From positions 16,432,501 through 16,496,500 of the forward strand of contig OZ018412.1 in the NCBI GenBank assembly GCA_963969595.1: a stretch of 64,000 nt of DNA. The letters run 5' to 3'. The first letter of the stretch is position 1, and each line of letters begins with the position of its first letter. The stretch is from Neckera pumila. Its lineage: Eukaryota; Streptophyta; Bryopsida; Hypnales; Neckeraceae. The position numbers and the translations under genes were made by a program. Positions 38,403-49,878 of the stretch are shown here, in pieces. Under the pieces are notes generated by a model. The model was not told the origin of the DNA, searched no databases, and saw nothing but the letters and a program-made list of their open reading frames with translations.

Positions 38403-39480
38403 GAAATAATTACTTCAAATAAACCTGTGTGCTGATATCTTTATTTTTTCTTTTGTTTGTGTGTATTAGAAATGAAGATGGGCGACTTTGAATGAGGTCC
38501 AACATTAATATGGGAGGGCCTACCTACATTGGAAAGAAGAATAAGATCCCCACCCTTGTGGTTTACATTTCATGCCAACGTATACATAACTTTTCTACAT
38601 CTCTAGAGAAATTGAAGTCCTGGTCTTTACTTAACCAGGTGTGGTTTACTTTTCCCTGAGTTGACACAAGGGCCTTGTCTTCATGAGGATAATTTTTTTT
38701 CCACAATTTGATTGTTCTTCAAGTTCTTTGAGAAAGAGTTTAAAATCGATAATCTCTCTCTTGTTTGATTTGGCTAGCTTGGGGTGCATGCTCTACTAAA
38801 AACCTACACTGTCTGAAGGAGTCTGAAGAAGGTGCAGGCTTTAATTTTATTGATGGTCACTAACATATTGCGGCTGTTATTTGTGTGAGAGAGGAAATAG
38901 AGAGCTTGTCAACAAATTGAAACAAAAACATACGGATGATCAGGGAAAGGATGACTCTGTGTGCCATCAAAAGGTGAGATATTTTTGCTGGCAATTTTTT
39001 TCTTCCTTAAATTGGCCATGTTCATGTTTTTAAGCATACGTCTGTAGTAGTGCTGGAATGATTTTTTCCTATTCCTTATAATCATTCATTTGAGCTCTTT
39101 GGGAGCATAGGTTGTAGGTTTTGTGGGATAGAGCCTTGGAGATGCAAATTTTCATGCATAAATTGGGAGAAGGGTCCAATCAACTGCCAGGGGTATTTTA
39201 TTATGCATTTTATCAGTTCATTTGAAGCAAAGTAATTTGCCAAGACTTCAATTCATTATCTAGGTTTGATCACCACCTTTATCAGACAAGGAAGGTTTTG
39301 CAATGCTTGCAGGCAACCTAATGTTGGTCAACATACTTGCAATAATGTGCTCACATTGCGATGCAGATGCAATCCAGACATGCTCTTCTCGAAAGTGATA
39401 ATCCATCTGAGAAAAGATATAATTCTTTAACTAGGTCCGTTGTAGCTGCTCTTAATTGCTCTTAATTAATTGGAATTGAA
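38403..39480. other. Intergenic, no feature seen
   Basis: Moderately AT-rich, with no open frame or repeat terminus that I can support. Confidence 0.4.
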
Positions 39481-39872
39481 AGAAAAGCATCCCCACTCCA
39501 ACTCAACAAGTGACTCAAACTGGGCAAATGGCCGTGCCCAGTCATAATGAGTACCCCACGGCATGCACGGCGAGGGCCAAAAAATGACCGGGCATGGCCA
39601 AATTTGAAGAGCACCTGGCCACATGAAGAGCCTTGCTTGTGACTCAATATGAGTTATTTTATCTTTGTTCCCAAGTTTCGAGAGACCTTTTCATTAATGA
39701 ATGTCTTTCCCAAATCGGCATGCATGAGGTGGCACTTGAGGGCCATGTAAACCCGGTTACCTGTGTTCGAAGCCCATATTGCCGTGGGGCACATGGGTCG
39801 GGCTTGGTCAAACCATGCTCCAAATGCTCCTTGGCCGTGCCATTTGGCCATCTCTGGAGTGGGGATGCTCTA
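39481..39872. mobile_element. ~390-bp GC-rich MITE with AGCATCCCCACTCC ends
   Basis: The left end contains AAGCATCCCCACTCCA and the right end TGGAGTGGGGATGCTC, inverted repeats; partial pairing continues inside (GGCCGTGCC near 39527 and 39833, CCCCACGGCA with TGCCGTGGGG). It is strikingly GC-richer than its flanks. The target duplication is unclear, so no superfamily is given. Confidence 0.65.
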
Positions 39873-40054
39873 AGCTTAAGTATTGGCATTCCCAGGAATT
39901 ACTAATCTGCTTGAAAATCATTGATGCTCTTCTTTTTGTTTAATATCACTTGTGTAACGGTAGGCAACAATGTGGGACCTTATTTTATTTATTTATTTGG
40001 TTGTACATAGCTTGCATTGCTTTGTTAGCTGGCCTGCCTAGATACTTTTTAGTC

Positions 40055-40447
40055 CATTTGTCTACTTACTATTTTTTTCCTACATGTTGTACGATTCTAA
40101 ATGATCTAAAAATTTTCAAACCAATGGCCAACTTTTTTGGAAAAAAGAATCCAAAAAAGCACTACCATTCTTGACATTTTTTCATAGAAAAATGAGCTTG
40201 TGAAGTACAGCTGCCTTGTTTTTTGCATGCCCAAAAAAATGATTTCAGGGAATTGAAATGCTTATATTTTGCAATCCATACAATGGAAATTTCTGAAATT
40301 TTTACCACTTGTTCTCAAGTCAACATACTATAAGATCCTATGATTACATGTGTCAAAAACAAGTTTTTTCAAAAATTTAGTACTTTTATTAAAAATGGCA
40401 GTAATCTAGCATTTTTGGTGTAAACATAATCATGGAACTTTAGGGGT
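40055..40447. mobile_element. Family A fragment, reverse orientation
   Basis: Matches the ATGTTGTACGATTC..ATCTTGCAATCC-type half of family A and ends GGAACTTTAGGGGTAAA, a decayed terminus. The other half is missing. Confidence 0.65.
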
Positions 40448-40779
40448 AAAGGCCAATATTTTTTAGCAAACTATCATCATTTTAAGCTTACCAATTAAAA
40501 ATAACATTCAACTTACACAATGATGATTGGAAGGATCTACCCTTTGAACCCGGACAAATTTCAATTCAAAAAATGAAGGATTCTACAATTGAACCTACGC
40601 TAGAAATGACCAATACTTCAACCTCTAGTTACCTACAAGAAGATGTTGTAAAAATTCTACCTTGCACAAGAAGATTTAAACATTAAGCATTCATTATAAA
40701 TAGTCTAAAGATAGTCTACATTATTGCAAATATTAGAGTTATTTTCAATATTTATAGATAAACACTATTGATAATCTTT

Positions 40780-41000
40780 ATAATAGATCCAACTTTCTTC
40801 AATATGTGATTTTATATGTGATTCTTTAGGGCCCACACATCTTTTTAATTCATTAAAACCCTGAAGTTCAAGAATTTTTACAGAATAATGTAAGAGGCTT
40901 TGATCTTGGTACAAATAGAAAGCTTTATGCACAAAGGAGTGCAAAGACTTTGTTTCATGGCGTTTGGACATGTAATGTGGAGATTGTGTTTTTTCTAAAT
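40780..41000. repeat. Family D dispersed repeat (also 42500-42790, 43270-43445, 44380-44790, 34855-34990)
   Basis: A sequence with TTTGGAATTCAATAACTTTC, CACCGTAGGTCCAAAC, ACGAAACAAAGTCCTTGTA and AGAAAGCTTTATGCACAAAG recurs at least five times between 34.8 and 44.8 kb, in both orientations. The copies abut TTAA-terminated elements or A-rich tails, so D may be the body of the retroelement whose tails end GTTGCCACAACC. No coding capacity was recognised. Confidence 0.5.
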
Positions 41001-41024
41001 TAAATGATAATTTCATTTCATTTT

Positions 41025-42495
41025 TTAACCCCTAAAGGTTTTTGACTATGTTTTCACCAAAATTGCTCCAAAACTGTCATTTCTAGTACAAGTACAAAAT
41101 TTTGGAAAAAAATAAATTTGGACCCATGTAACCATAGGATCTTGTATTGCACTGGTTTGAAAAGATGTAGAAAAAATTTCAGAATTTTGCACCATGTAGA
41201 TTGCAAGATAATAGCGTTTGAATTAACAAAAATGTTTTTTTTGTCCCTGGAAAAATTGGGCAGCTTCACTTCACAAGGTCACGTTTATATGAAGAAATGT
41301 CCAAAATGGTGGTAGTTCTTTTCTTCAAAGCAAGTTGGCTACATGCTTGAAAAATTTCAAATTATTTCAAATTGTACAACATATAGGAAAAAAATAGTAA
41401 ATTGAAAGAAGTAGAGAATGATTCAAAACACTAAATTGTTAAAATTTAATTATGAAATTATAGAATGCCAATCCCAACGGTTTTAATGTTGTAGTAAACA
41501 ACATACATCCTATGCTTTTATTTTTTTTGAAAAATATTAAAAATGAGTTAAATAAAGAACTCCAAAGTTTATTTTAGAGTAGGGAATCTATAATTGCCCG
41601 CAAACTAGAACACCTCATAATTTTCATCTCATAAATAAAAATGGAATGATTCAAAGCTTTCCATGTATATGTAAATCTAGAATCCAGTTTCAAATTTTAA
41701 ATTTTTTTTAAAAGTGACTAGCGATTGGCACTTGCTTTGCTATGCATTAAATATATTATTTTCATTAGTTTTTCATGTGATAGAATGTAGACAAACAAAG
41801 TATATATAATCTTTAAATGAAAATATTGACATCTTCATACAATATTCTTTGAAAAAAAAAATTTATATAGTGCAATATAAAGTAATTAAAGAAAATCTTT
41901 ATATCATAATTTTTACAAAATAACCTTTGCAAAGATGAAAATATTGCAATAAGAATAAATTAATCAAGTGAACAATGTAAGTAGAATCTTCACATTTGAA
42001 TATGTAGAGCAATGCTAGCGGTTGGTGCTTCTTTATTCTTTAATATCACATTTTAAAAAAACATGGAATTTATCTATAGTTTTAGTGTCTAGAAAGTTTC
42101 TTTGAATTTTTTTTAGAAGTATCCATTTGATTTTCAAATATTTCACAAAAAGAATACATAATATATAGTAGAAAGTATCCAATAGCTATTACAAAAGCAA
42201 TTGAATTTCTATAGTATTATTCAAAATTGAATTGTGATATTATAGAGGTCGTTGTGATTTTAGCAGTATGATTTTTCAGAAATTTTTTGAGCTCCCTCCG
42301 AGCATTGAAAATGACATATCATCTAATAACTTTTTAGCCATATAGTCAAAAGTTTTGAAAACTATTGGGCCTTAAAGCTACTCCTTGGGCACATGTTGTA
42401 TGAAAATTTCAAGAAAAGAAATAAAATTTCCATTTGTAGTGAGCTACTCAAAATTGCTATGTTGCCCATAAACGCCGTTTGGTCCTTTAGGGGAT
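41025..42495. mobile_element. TTAA-terminated element, family A, with a ~550-bp internal insert
   Basis: Left end TTAACCCCTAAAGGTTTTTG; right end TTTGGTCCTTTAGGGGATTT, where TTAA has decayed. Family A sequence stops near 41715 and resumes near 42265. The block between is AT-rich, unlike other repeats here, and includes two copies of a CTAGCGRTTGGYRCTT motif (41718, 42016). Confidence 0.68.
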
Positions 42496-42904
42496 TTAAA
42501 AAAAAAATCCATAACTTTCATAACTTTCACAACGTAGGTCCAAACACTACAAATTGGGTTCAAATAGGATGCTCTATGCACGAAAGAGTGTGTAAGGGCT
42601 TTGTTTTGTGGTGTTGGACACGTGATGTAAAACTTATGGTTTTTCCAAAATAATAGATAATTTAATTCAATTTTCCAATTCATAAAAGCTTTGGAATTCA
42701 ATAACTTTCACACCGTAGGTCCAAACGCCACGAAACAAAGTCCTTGTATCCTCTTTGTTAAGAACTTTTGAACAATACCAAACATTAGGAAACTAAAATT
42801 TTATTTTGCAAGGCTGAAAATTTTGTTTTTTTCCTATTTTTGCACTACTAAAATTACAGTGACAGTGACAATGAAGGTGGCACAGGAACTGAGTCTTATG
42901 CGTT

Positions 42905-42962
42905 AAAAAAAATAAAAATAAAAATAAAAAATAGTAATAATAATAATAATAATAATAATTTA
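42905..42962. repeat. (AAAATA)n / (TAA)n microsatellite
   Basis: An A-rich pentamer/hexamer run followed by about nine TAA triplets. It may be the tail of an adjacent retroelement. Confidence 0.8.
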
Positions 42963-43449
42963 AAAATAAATATGAAATAAATAAAGACACACAAATCTAC
43001 TGTTTCGGCAAGCAATCAACTTATTTGACTGCCCATTGGGGGACTTTTTCAAATTGGCAGACCAAACTTAGAAATAGCTTGGCATGTCAATCTGGAGTAG
43101 CCCTCTGGAGGGCTGAAAATTCTTGTAATGAATGCCACCTAGCGCCTCATGGTTTGTTAGATCTTACCAAATCAAACAAATTAAATCAAACAAAAAAACT
43201 TAATTTAAGATACGGTCTAGTAAGCTTTGTACCGTTGCCACAACCAAAATAAAAGTAAAAATATTTTTCAAATTTTTCATTCATTCAAACTTTGAAATTC
43301 AATATCTTTCACACTGTATAATGTGAGAGGTTGCGTTTTTAGTACAAATAGAAAGCTTTATGGACAAAGGAATATAAAGGCTTTGTTTCATGGCGTTTGG
43401 ATATGCAGTGTAAAAGTTATACTTTTTTCAAAATAAAAGATAATATAAT

Positions 43450-44376
43450 TTAACCCCTAAAGGACCAAGGTGATTTTCCTAAAAAAAACCACTCGAAATT
43501 GTCATTTCTATTGCAAAGACAAAAGAGCTTTAAAAATTGTTTTTTCTTTCATATCCAACCGTAAGATCTTATACTTGACTAGTATGTGAATATGTGGAAG
43601 AAATTCCAGAAACTTTGACCATGTAGATTGCAAGATATATGCATTTAAAGTGAAGAAAACAAATTTTTTGCACCTTGCTTGACTAGATTTTTTGGCTTTG
43701 AGTCTTTTTAGTTCAATTTTTTTGCACTATAGACTTTGATTTTCTACTTCTTTATGCTAAGTAGTTGAGTCAAGAATCTCTTGAAAAAATTTAGGATAAA
43801 AAGCACTTAATTTTCACTCATTAAAAAATTGTTAATAGAGGTGGTTCAAGATTGAAGAAAAAACAAAATTGTTAATAGCTTTTAGATGGAATTGAATCAC
43901 AATAATTCCAATGGTGAGATTGTTCTAGCAAGAAAATCTAACCTTCACTAACAATTTTTTTTGAAAAATTCTAAAAAGTGCATTGAAAAACAAATTCTAC
44001 AAGTTATTTTTTCAAAAAGATGCTTAGATTGCCTGAAAAACTAAGATTGTCCATAACTCCTTATTAGTCCAAATTAAATGAAATAAGGCTTCATATGTAG
44101 ACAAAAATATAATCTTTGAGAAAAAATTTGAAAAAAATTTATTTTGACTTTTTGTGATTTTTTTGGGGTTGTCTGCCAAACTCCAATTTTGCTTATTGTG
44201 CCATATTTTTTGCTCCCGGGCATCAATTAAAATAAAAATTACATATTCACAAAGCTCTTGCAAAAATACACAACCTCAAAAAAAATCCCAAAGAATATTA
44301 CAAAAAATTGAGATAGTAGGAACTTGCCCGGACCCGGTTTGTCCCTCGAGGGAACAAATAGTCCTTTAGGGGTTAA
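43450..44376. mobile_element. TTAA-terminated element, family B, 927 bp
   Basis: Left end TTAACCCCTAAAGGACCAAG, right end TAGTCCTTTAGGGGTTAA, TTAA intact on both sides. Full-length partner of 24830-25755. Confidence 0.8.
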
Positions 44377-44790
44377 TCTTAATTTAAAAGTCCATAACTT
44401 TTTCACCATAGGTCCAAATATTTAAGTTTTTTCCAGAACATAAGGTTCAACATATATTTAAAATAGAAATATATTTAAAATAAATAAAAAAGTTAAGATT
44501 AGGAAGTCAAAGTAGGACCCTTGGATAACCCTAAAGTGGTTTGAACTTCAAGAAAGAGCCACAAAATTGGCAAGAATAGAAAGCTCTATGCACAAGGAAT
44601 GCAAGGGCTTTGTTTTGTGGCATTTGGACATACGATGTGAAAGTTATGATTTTTCCAAAATAAAAGATAATTTAATTCAATTTTATGATCCATAAAAACT
44701 TTGAAATTCAATAATTTTCACACCATAGGTCCAAACACCACAAATAAAAGTTCTATAATCCTCTTTGCCAAAAGCTTTCTTATGGTACTA

Positions 44791-45219
44791 CAAACACCAT
44801 CAGACACCTTATGATTTCTTAGATCTCAGCATATCAAATAAACAAAATGAACAACCTAACTTAACCCTAAAACGGCCTGAAAGCCCTGTGCGGCCGTATA
44901 TTATATCACGTATTTGGTGGTATTTGATAGAAAAAAACCTTGACCAAATGCTTTTAAAAAGAAAGTGACTTAATAATCATGTAAGAACAAAGTCAACGCG
45001 TAAGAGCTTTGGAAGGCCGTGGTGTAAGGGGAGTAAGAACAAGTCAACACGAGAGTAGGTAGGTAACAATATATCACAATATATATTTTAATCCACAATT
45101 GAAGAATTTTAAGGCAAAATATGGGCCATATATAGAGACCCCAAGGGTTGTTCTAGGGTTAAGGTATCGATACATCTTTGAGGTGAATTTCCCCTGTGTA
45201 TATACATTATTCAAATGAA
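44791..45219. other. Intergenic, no feature seen
   Basis: Short unique-looking stretch with no supported gene or repeat boundary. Confidence 0.4.
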
Positions 45220-45520
45220 TTATCCCCTAAAGGGCCAAGGCCTTTTTTCTGTCCAAAAACACTCAAAATTGCCATTTCTATAGTAAAGAGTAAAAAAGTT
45301 GAAAATTGTTTTTTTTGCACATCTAACCTTAGGATCTTCTACTTTACTAATATGAGAAAGTGTGGAAAAATTTCAGAATTTTTGACTGCATCAATTGCAA
45401 GATATTTGTGTTTAAAGTAAAAAAAAACAAATTTTTTAGCACATTGCAAGACTAGAATTTTTGACTTTGAACATTTTTAACTTCAATTTTTTGCACTATA
45501 GAGTTTTGAGCTTTAAATAA
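45220..45520. mobile_element. Family B left end, cut off at the boundary of the large element
   Basis: TATCCCCTAAAGGGCCAAGG starts a family B copy that aligns with 13263-13760 up to GAGTTTTGAGCTTTAAA (about 45517). There it stops and unrelated sequence starting TAAGGCCTTATTCG follows. The missing right part is not seen elsewhere in the window. Confidence 0.65.
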
Positions 45521-46312
45521 GGCCTTATTCGTTAAATTGAGACATTATGGTCATTTTGAGACTTTGAAAACCGGATGCAAAGGGCCATTGACTCAATAGG
45601 TGTTGAACCCAACGATAACTATAGTCCAAGTTACGACAACAGTAGCAACTCTTGAAGGGTTTCGCTCTTTGATTTGAAATGAACAAGTGGAATCCTATCG
45701 AAAGATTTCAAAACAAGAAATGTTCTTCCAAATAATGAGCCACAAAGTACATTGAAGATGGAAAAGAGATCACATTTACATTCAGTAAGCTCAATTAAAT
45801 TGAGAATTTGAATACAGAAAGAGTACGACTGTACCTTCGCTCAGAATATCATTTGAAGTGAACAAATTATATAGCGCTGAGTTACTACTTTGATTCGATG
45901 TACTAGAATGAAAGAGGCTCACTATACAAAAAGCACTCTATTTTTGTAAATCTTTTTTCTATACTCGATTATATATGCTATTAATAATAAAGAAGGCTCG
46001 AAAGCTAAGGACTTTAAGAACTTGTCCTCCTTCCCTACACACCACTAGTTCCTGTACAATTTATCTTTGCTGCATCCAGGGCTTTCTGTTTCTCACGAGC
46101 TCTCATGATTTCTTCGTATCGGGAAGGATATTGCACATAGTGGCAATTCAATGCACCATCCAAGTTCACACTTGGCTCCTTCCGCTTCCGCTTACTTGCG
46201 CTATGAAGAATTTTGGAGGCCGAAAAAGACTTAGACTCTCAAGGAGGTAGACTTGGCAACAATATATTGGGATTGCTTATGTACGGACAATCAGATCCAG
46301 TTGATGTTGAGC

Positions 46313-46888
46313 TTAAAGATCGCCGCCGGTCTCAAATATACCTTTGCATATGAATGCCGTCGATGGAGGGTAGTCGTCTGACTCCAATGGATGGCAATGG
46401 ATGTTGCTGAGAATTGTCATGTCGAGGTAAGCAAGCTGCATCCTTGCTAGATTTAGGAATTTTGCAAGGCGTGGCAAAGAAGGCTCGACAACATCATCCT
46501 CAGGGCAAAGATGTACTACAGCTTTGTCGATTGGCAGGTTCAGTTTCTGGTTCATCGCAACCTCTGTCTGAGGAGCCGACGAGAATGACCCTCCTCCAGC
46601 CAAAGATGCTTGTTTCAGCGGGGACGGGGAGCAAACGGGTGTCCTGAGGGGTCCTCGACTCGGGGGACTATCCACGATGCCGTCCTCAACGTCCCCCTTG
46701 GAATAGTCTATGGCCGCGGATGTTGCATCTGCTGCTAAGCGCAGCAAGTATGGCTTTGAAACCAGAGCAAGGCCGCAACTCCCTCTTTCGGATTTGCTGT
46801 AGCTCGAGATTGACTTCTCCAACCCAGACTGTAGGGTCCGCGTCATCCTCCGCTTGGAGGACGGAATTTTCCAACAATCCTCTTCAAC
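46313..46888 (-). CDS. Terminal exon of the minus-strand unit, unrecognised product
   Basis: An uninterrupted 191-codon frame that starts right after an acceptor-like TTTATACAG (46897-46889) and ends with TAA at 46313. It reads VEEDCWKIPSSKRRMT, then KPYLLRLAADATSAAIDY, an SP-rich segment (PPSRGPLRTPVCSPSPLK), and LPRLAKFLNLARMQLAYLD near the end. I do not recognise the domain. Base composition matches the other minus-strand blocks and differs from the AT-rich flanks. It is the only stretch here without stops or frameshifts. It could be the 3' exon of the long unit upstream or a separate small gene. Confidence 0.45.
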   Translation of the reverse strand, partial: VEEDCWKIPSSKRRMTRTLQSGLEKSISSYSKSERGSCGLALVSKPYLLRLAADATSAAIDYSKGDVEDGIVDSPPSRGPLRTPVCSPSPLKQASLAGGGSFSSAPQTEVAMNQKLNLPIDKAVVHLCPEDDVVEPSLPRLAKFLNLARMQLAYLDMTILSNIHCHPLESDDYPPSTAFICKGIFETGGDL

Positions 46889-47290
46889 CTGTATAAATTA
46901 CACATTAACCCAAGGCAGAACACCAGCCAACATCCTCCATGCCAAAGAAAAATACATCCAATGAAATTGGAAGTCTGAAAGAAAAGACAATATCAAAATG
47001 TGAACTCCAAGCTCAATATATTATTTATACTATTTACAAATGAATGTACACATGAATGAATGAAACACAAAGTATCATTATGGATCTATCAAACTTTGCT
47101 CGATAGTCTAGTTCCTAGTACAACGACTCCGCTCTATGACTACGTTATCCGACGGAAGTTCGTAGCGCGATCTCGTGTTCTGCGCGGAAGTTTTCATCGC
47201 ATTGACTATTTGTTGGTAACAGAAGTCACCCGAGACAAGCGGCATCTGACCAATCCAATTGGCCTCTATGTACTCTCTCGATCGTCTCGG

Positions 47291-47619
47291 TCAGATGTCC
47301 GAGACGAGACGCCGGAGCCACGGTAGGAGGTCCTCCATCAAGAAGTTGTCCTTTTGCCTCTCGTGGTCCCAGGAATCAAGCAGAATGCTATTCCCCCTCT
47401 CATTGCACACACACTTTTGAGGAGTGTCGTCAAAGAGAAGGGTGTTGTTCGTGCCAAAAGACGTGTCTCCACTATGATTGAGTAACAACGTCTCAGAGAG
47501 GACCTTCATGAAGACCGGGCTTCTACCGAAGTGATAATATCTTCCTCGAGTGGTCTCTATCCTTTTGCACTCATTCTGGCTCAAGACATCAAAGGGGAGC
47601 CTGCAACGACTAAAAATGT
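47291..47619 (-). pseudogene. HAD-phosphatase-like (FCP1/NIF type) C-terminal segment
   Basis: After an acceptor-like AGCTGCAG (ending 47620) the minus strand reads IFSRCRLPFDVLSQNECKR, then GRSPVFMKVLSE, NNTLLFDDTPQKCVCN and FLMEDLLPWLRRL, ending TGA at 47291. This parallels the C-terminal half of NLI-interacting-factor/FCP1-like HAD phosphatases: W.Q..C, KPL..K.LS, NTLL.DDSPYK...NP, L..YL..L. The DD of LLFDDTP would be the Mg-binding motif. The N-terminal DxDxT nucleophile motif was not found upstream, so the domain is incomplete or split over undetected exons. Such domains act on phosphoproteins; its role in this element is unknown. Confidence 0.5.
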
Positions 47620-47982
47620 CTGCAGCTATGGGTTTGGCGTTAGACTTAGCGTTACTCAATCCATTTTTGATAGTAAATATTGTATATATTATTAACAAAA
47701 TTTATATAATATGTTTGCAAAATTTGGTTTTCTGCTATAGCACAGCAGAGCTGTACACTGTGGACTATGCTACACTACACTACACGCAAGGCAGTCGAAG
47801 ACGGTTTTGCCGTCAGCGCCAACAAATCAAGGAATGGCGACGCCATTCTGCAAAGCAGAATGAATACAAATGAACCACCAAATCTACCGGTAGTTTTGGT
47901 TGTTGCCATACACACAACACAATTCACTACAATTCTAAGTATTTTGGACTCAATCGAAATTATAAGGCTCAGTGGATTGTAC

Positions 47983-49574
47983 CTGAGCGGTTTCCACCGG
48001 TTGTGAACCAACACCCTCTTCAGTTTCCTCGACTGCAGGTACGTCAATCCCGAATGAGTACATGTCCTCCTCCCCCTCTCCGTAGTCCACTCTCTCTTCT
48101 TCAAGAGGAACTGGCACATCCAAGTGCTCAACATCCTCCGTGGAGGTACCACATGCTAGCCCCTCCATGGGAGGGGCTTCAATTGCCGCCTCTGCCATGC
48201 CTGCAGCGGTATCGTCAACGCGACAATTGCCCTAATCTCTTTGCACAGCCCCAAGACCCTCGGAAGGGTTACCAGGGTCCTGACTGACTATCCCAAATTC
48301 TGCTTGATTAGGAGACGTGACTACTGGGAATTGGGACGCAGGAGTGGAGGCCACCACGTTGTCTTGGGTGGTAGGGACCATGTTGGCTCTATACTTGACT
48401 CGAGTATCCGGCAGCCTAGCGACCAGCTCCATGATTTGGTGCTTGATATTTGGCGGTGGCCCTGATGAAGACTGCTGCTGAGGGGTGCACATCGGAGTGG
48501 ATGCGGGAAGGCTTTGAGATTGCCCCCATGGAATCGACTAAGACGGCATCATGGACATGATGAGCGCCATCTGCAAACAAAGTTCTACAATTTCTTTGTT
48601 GGATTCCGCCTAGATTGCTGCAATCTTCTTATTTGAACCTCCTGCACTTCAGAGATTTTGGCAGTGGACGCTTTGCTGCTAGCTACCGCTTCAGCCACTT
48701 GTTTGTCTTTGGCTTCTCTCTTCAACTTCCTTTGCCGCCCTCGTTCTCTAGCGTCATCCTCTTCTTGCCACCAACCCTTCTTTTTCTTCACGGGGACTTG
48801 AGGTGTTGGGACTATAGCCTCTGAGGCACCGGATTCAGTGACCGCCCGGCTGTCTTGTAATTGGGAGGCAACGGGTGCAATGATTGCTTGGCTGTCTTGT
48901 ACTGGAGAGGCATAGGGTCTTGCAACTGCCTGGCTCTTCTTTGGCACGCTCTCATCGTTGAACTTGTCGTCGTTGTTGGAAAAATTCCGGAGGTTTGTCT
49001 CCGAGACAGACGGTTGGGGCATTAAGAACCCTCTTCATATTTTTTTGCCATTCCGGGAGGTCGGCATCTTCTACCTCCATTACATCCGGGTCGGGTTGAT
49101 CCCTCTCGCTCGAGGGCCCGGCTTCATGGTCTTTCTGCACCCGCGAAGGCGCAGCAGGCTTCTTCCCCTTGCTCTGTCGGCTTGGTCCAATGACCACTCC
49201 AACCCGCGTGGTTGGCGGGTCTGTGGAGACGGAAGGACATTTTATCCAGCCATAAACCTGGAATATGTTTGACCCGTACTAATCGATACCTTTGACTCCA
49301 GGATCCATTGTATCGTGCGGGCCCGCGGACTCTGTTCTCCCTGTGCAGTACCTGGGAGTGGATTGGGTGAGTCAAGAGCCATTGGTGGTGATTGCGACGG
49401 TGTAGCACCGACATCCACAAGCCCACGACGTGGCGGCGGGACATACGTGATTGAATACGGCGAATTAGAGAATAAGAAGTCCCTCATGTCCATCCGCTTT
49501 GCAAAATAAGTGATTTTGGAATAGCTCTTCTCGTCGTCTTTGTCCACAAAGGCATCGAAGAATGCAACGAACAT
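47983..49574 (-). pseudogene. Long basic/coiled-coil to acidic exon of the minus-strand unit
   Basis: Coding sequence runs through three frames, changing near 49240, 49020 and 48630. In order: MFVAFFDAFVDKDDEKSYSK; a proline/serine-rich part; DADLPEWQKNMKRVLN; FSNNDDKFNDESVPKKSQ; a basic stretch VKKKKGWWQEEDDARERGRQ leading into an Ala/Lys/Glu-rich probable coiled coil (KQVAEAVASSKASTAKISEV); SIPWGQSQSLPASTP; then an acidic tail DVPVPLEEERVDYGEGEED ending at a donor-like CAG/GTACAA (47983). In-frame TAGs at 48540-48538 and 48234-48232 are each explicable as CAG to TAG. The start may follow a mutated acceptor (CTGCAA before 49574). A basic coiled coil plus acidic tail suggests a DNA-binding or assembly protein; no family is recognised. 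Confidence 0.5.
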
Positions 49575-49878
49575 TTGCAGCAGTCAGTCAGTGAATTAGT
49601 ATTGGGTTAAATGCAAAGATATCAAATTGTCAGGGACTGATTGTTTGGTTGTTACCGTCGACACAAGGATAAAAGAATGTTCTAACACTCAAAAAATTAT
49701 GTGTATCATTCAGCCGAGGATACAAACTGCCAAAGACTTACAATTGAGTTTAAGGACCACAGTTATACTTGGGTCGAGGATACCAATCCCAGGAGTTCAA
49801 AAGACGAACCTTTGCATCCAACATAAATTTTGCGCCTGTGTAAATGCCGAGAACATTTTGCTCGGGAGTCGCAAAGGC
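49575..49878 (-). other. Probable end of the methyltransferase-like region plus intron-like gap
   Basis: Just past the TAA at 49881-49879 the same frame continues with AFATPEQNVLGIYTGAKFML to about 49745, so coding sequence extends into this stretch. Further on it is non-coding and contains one near-palindromic TATACTTGGGTCGAGGATA (49763-49781), the motif clustered at 53.0-53.7 and 61.1-62.0 kb. Confidence 0.4.

Noticed and set aside
39750..39790. tRNA T-arm-like GTGTTCGAAGCCC
   Set aside because: No matching A box or cloverleaf stems lie at the required distance; the sequence is inside a MITE.
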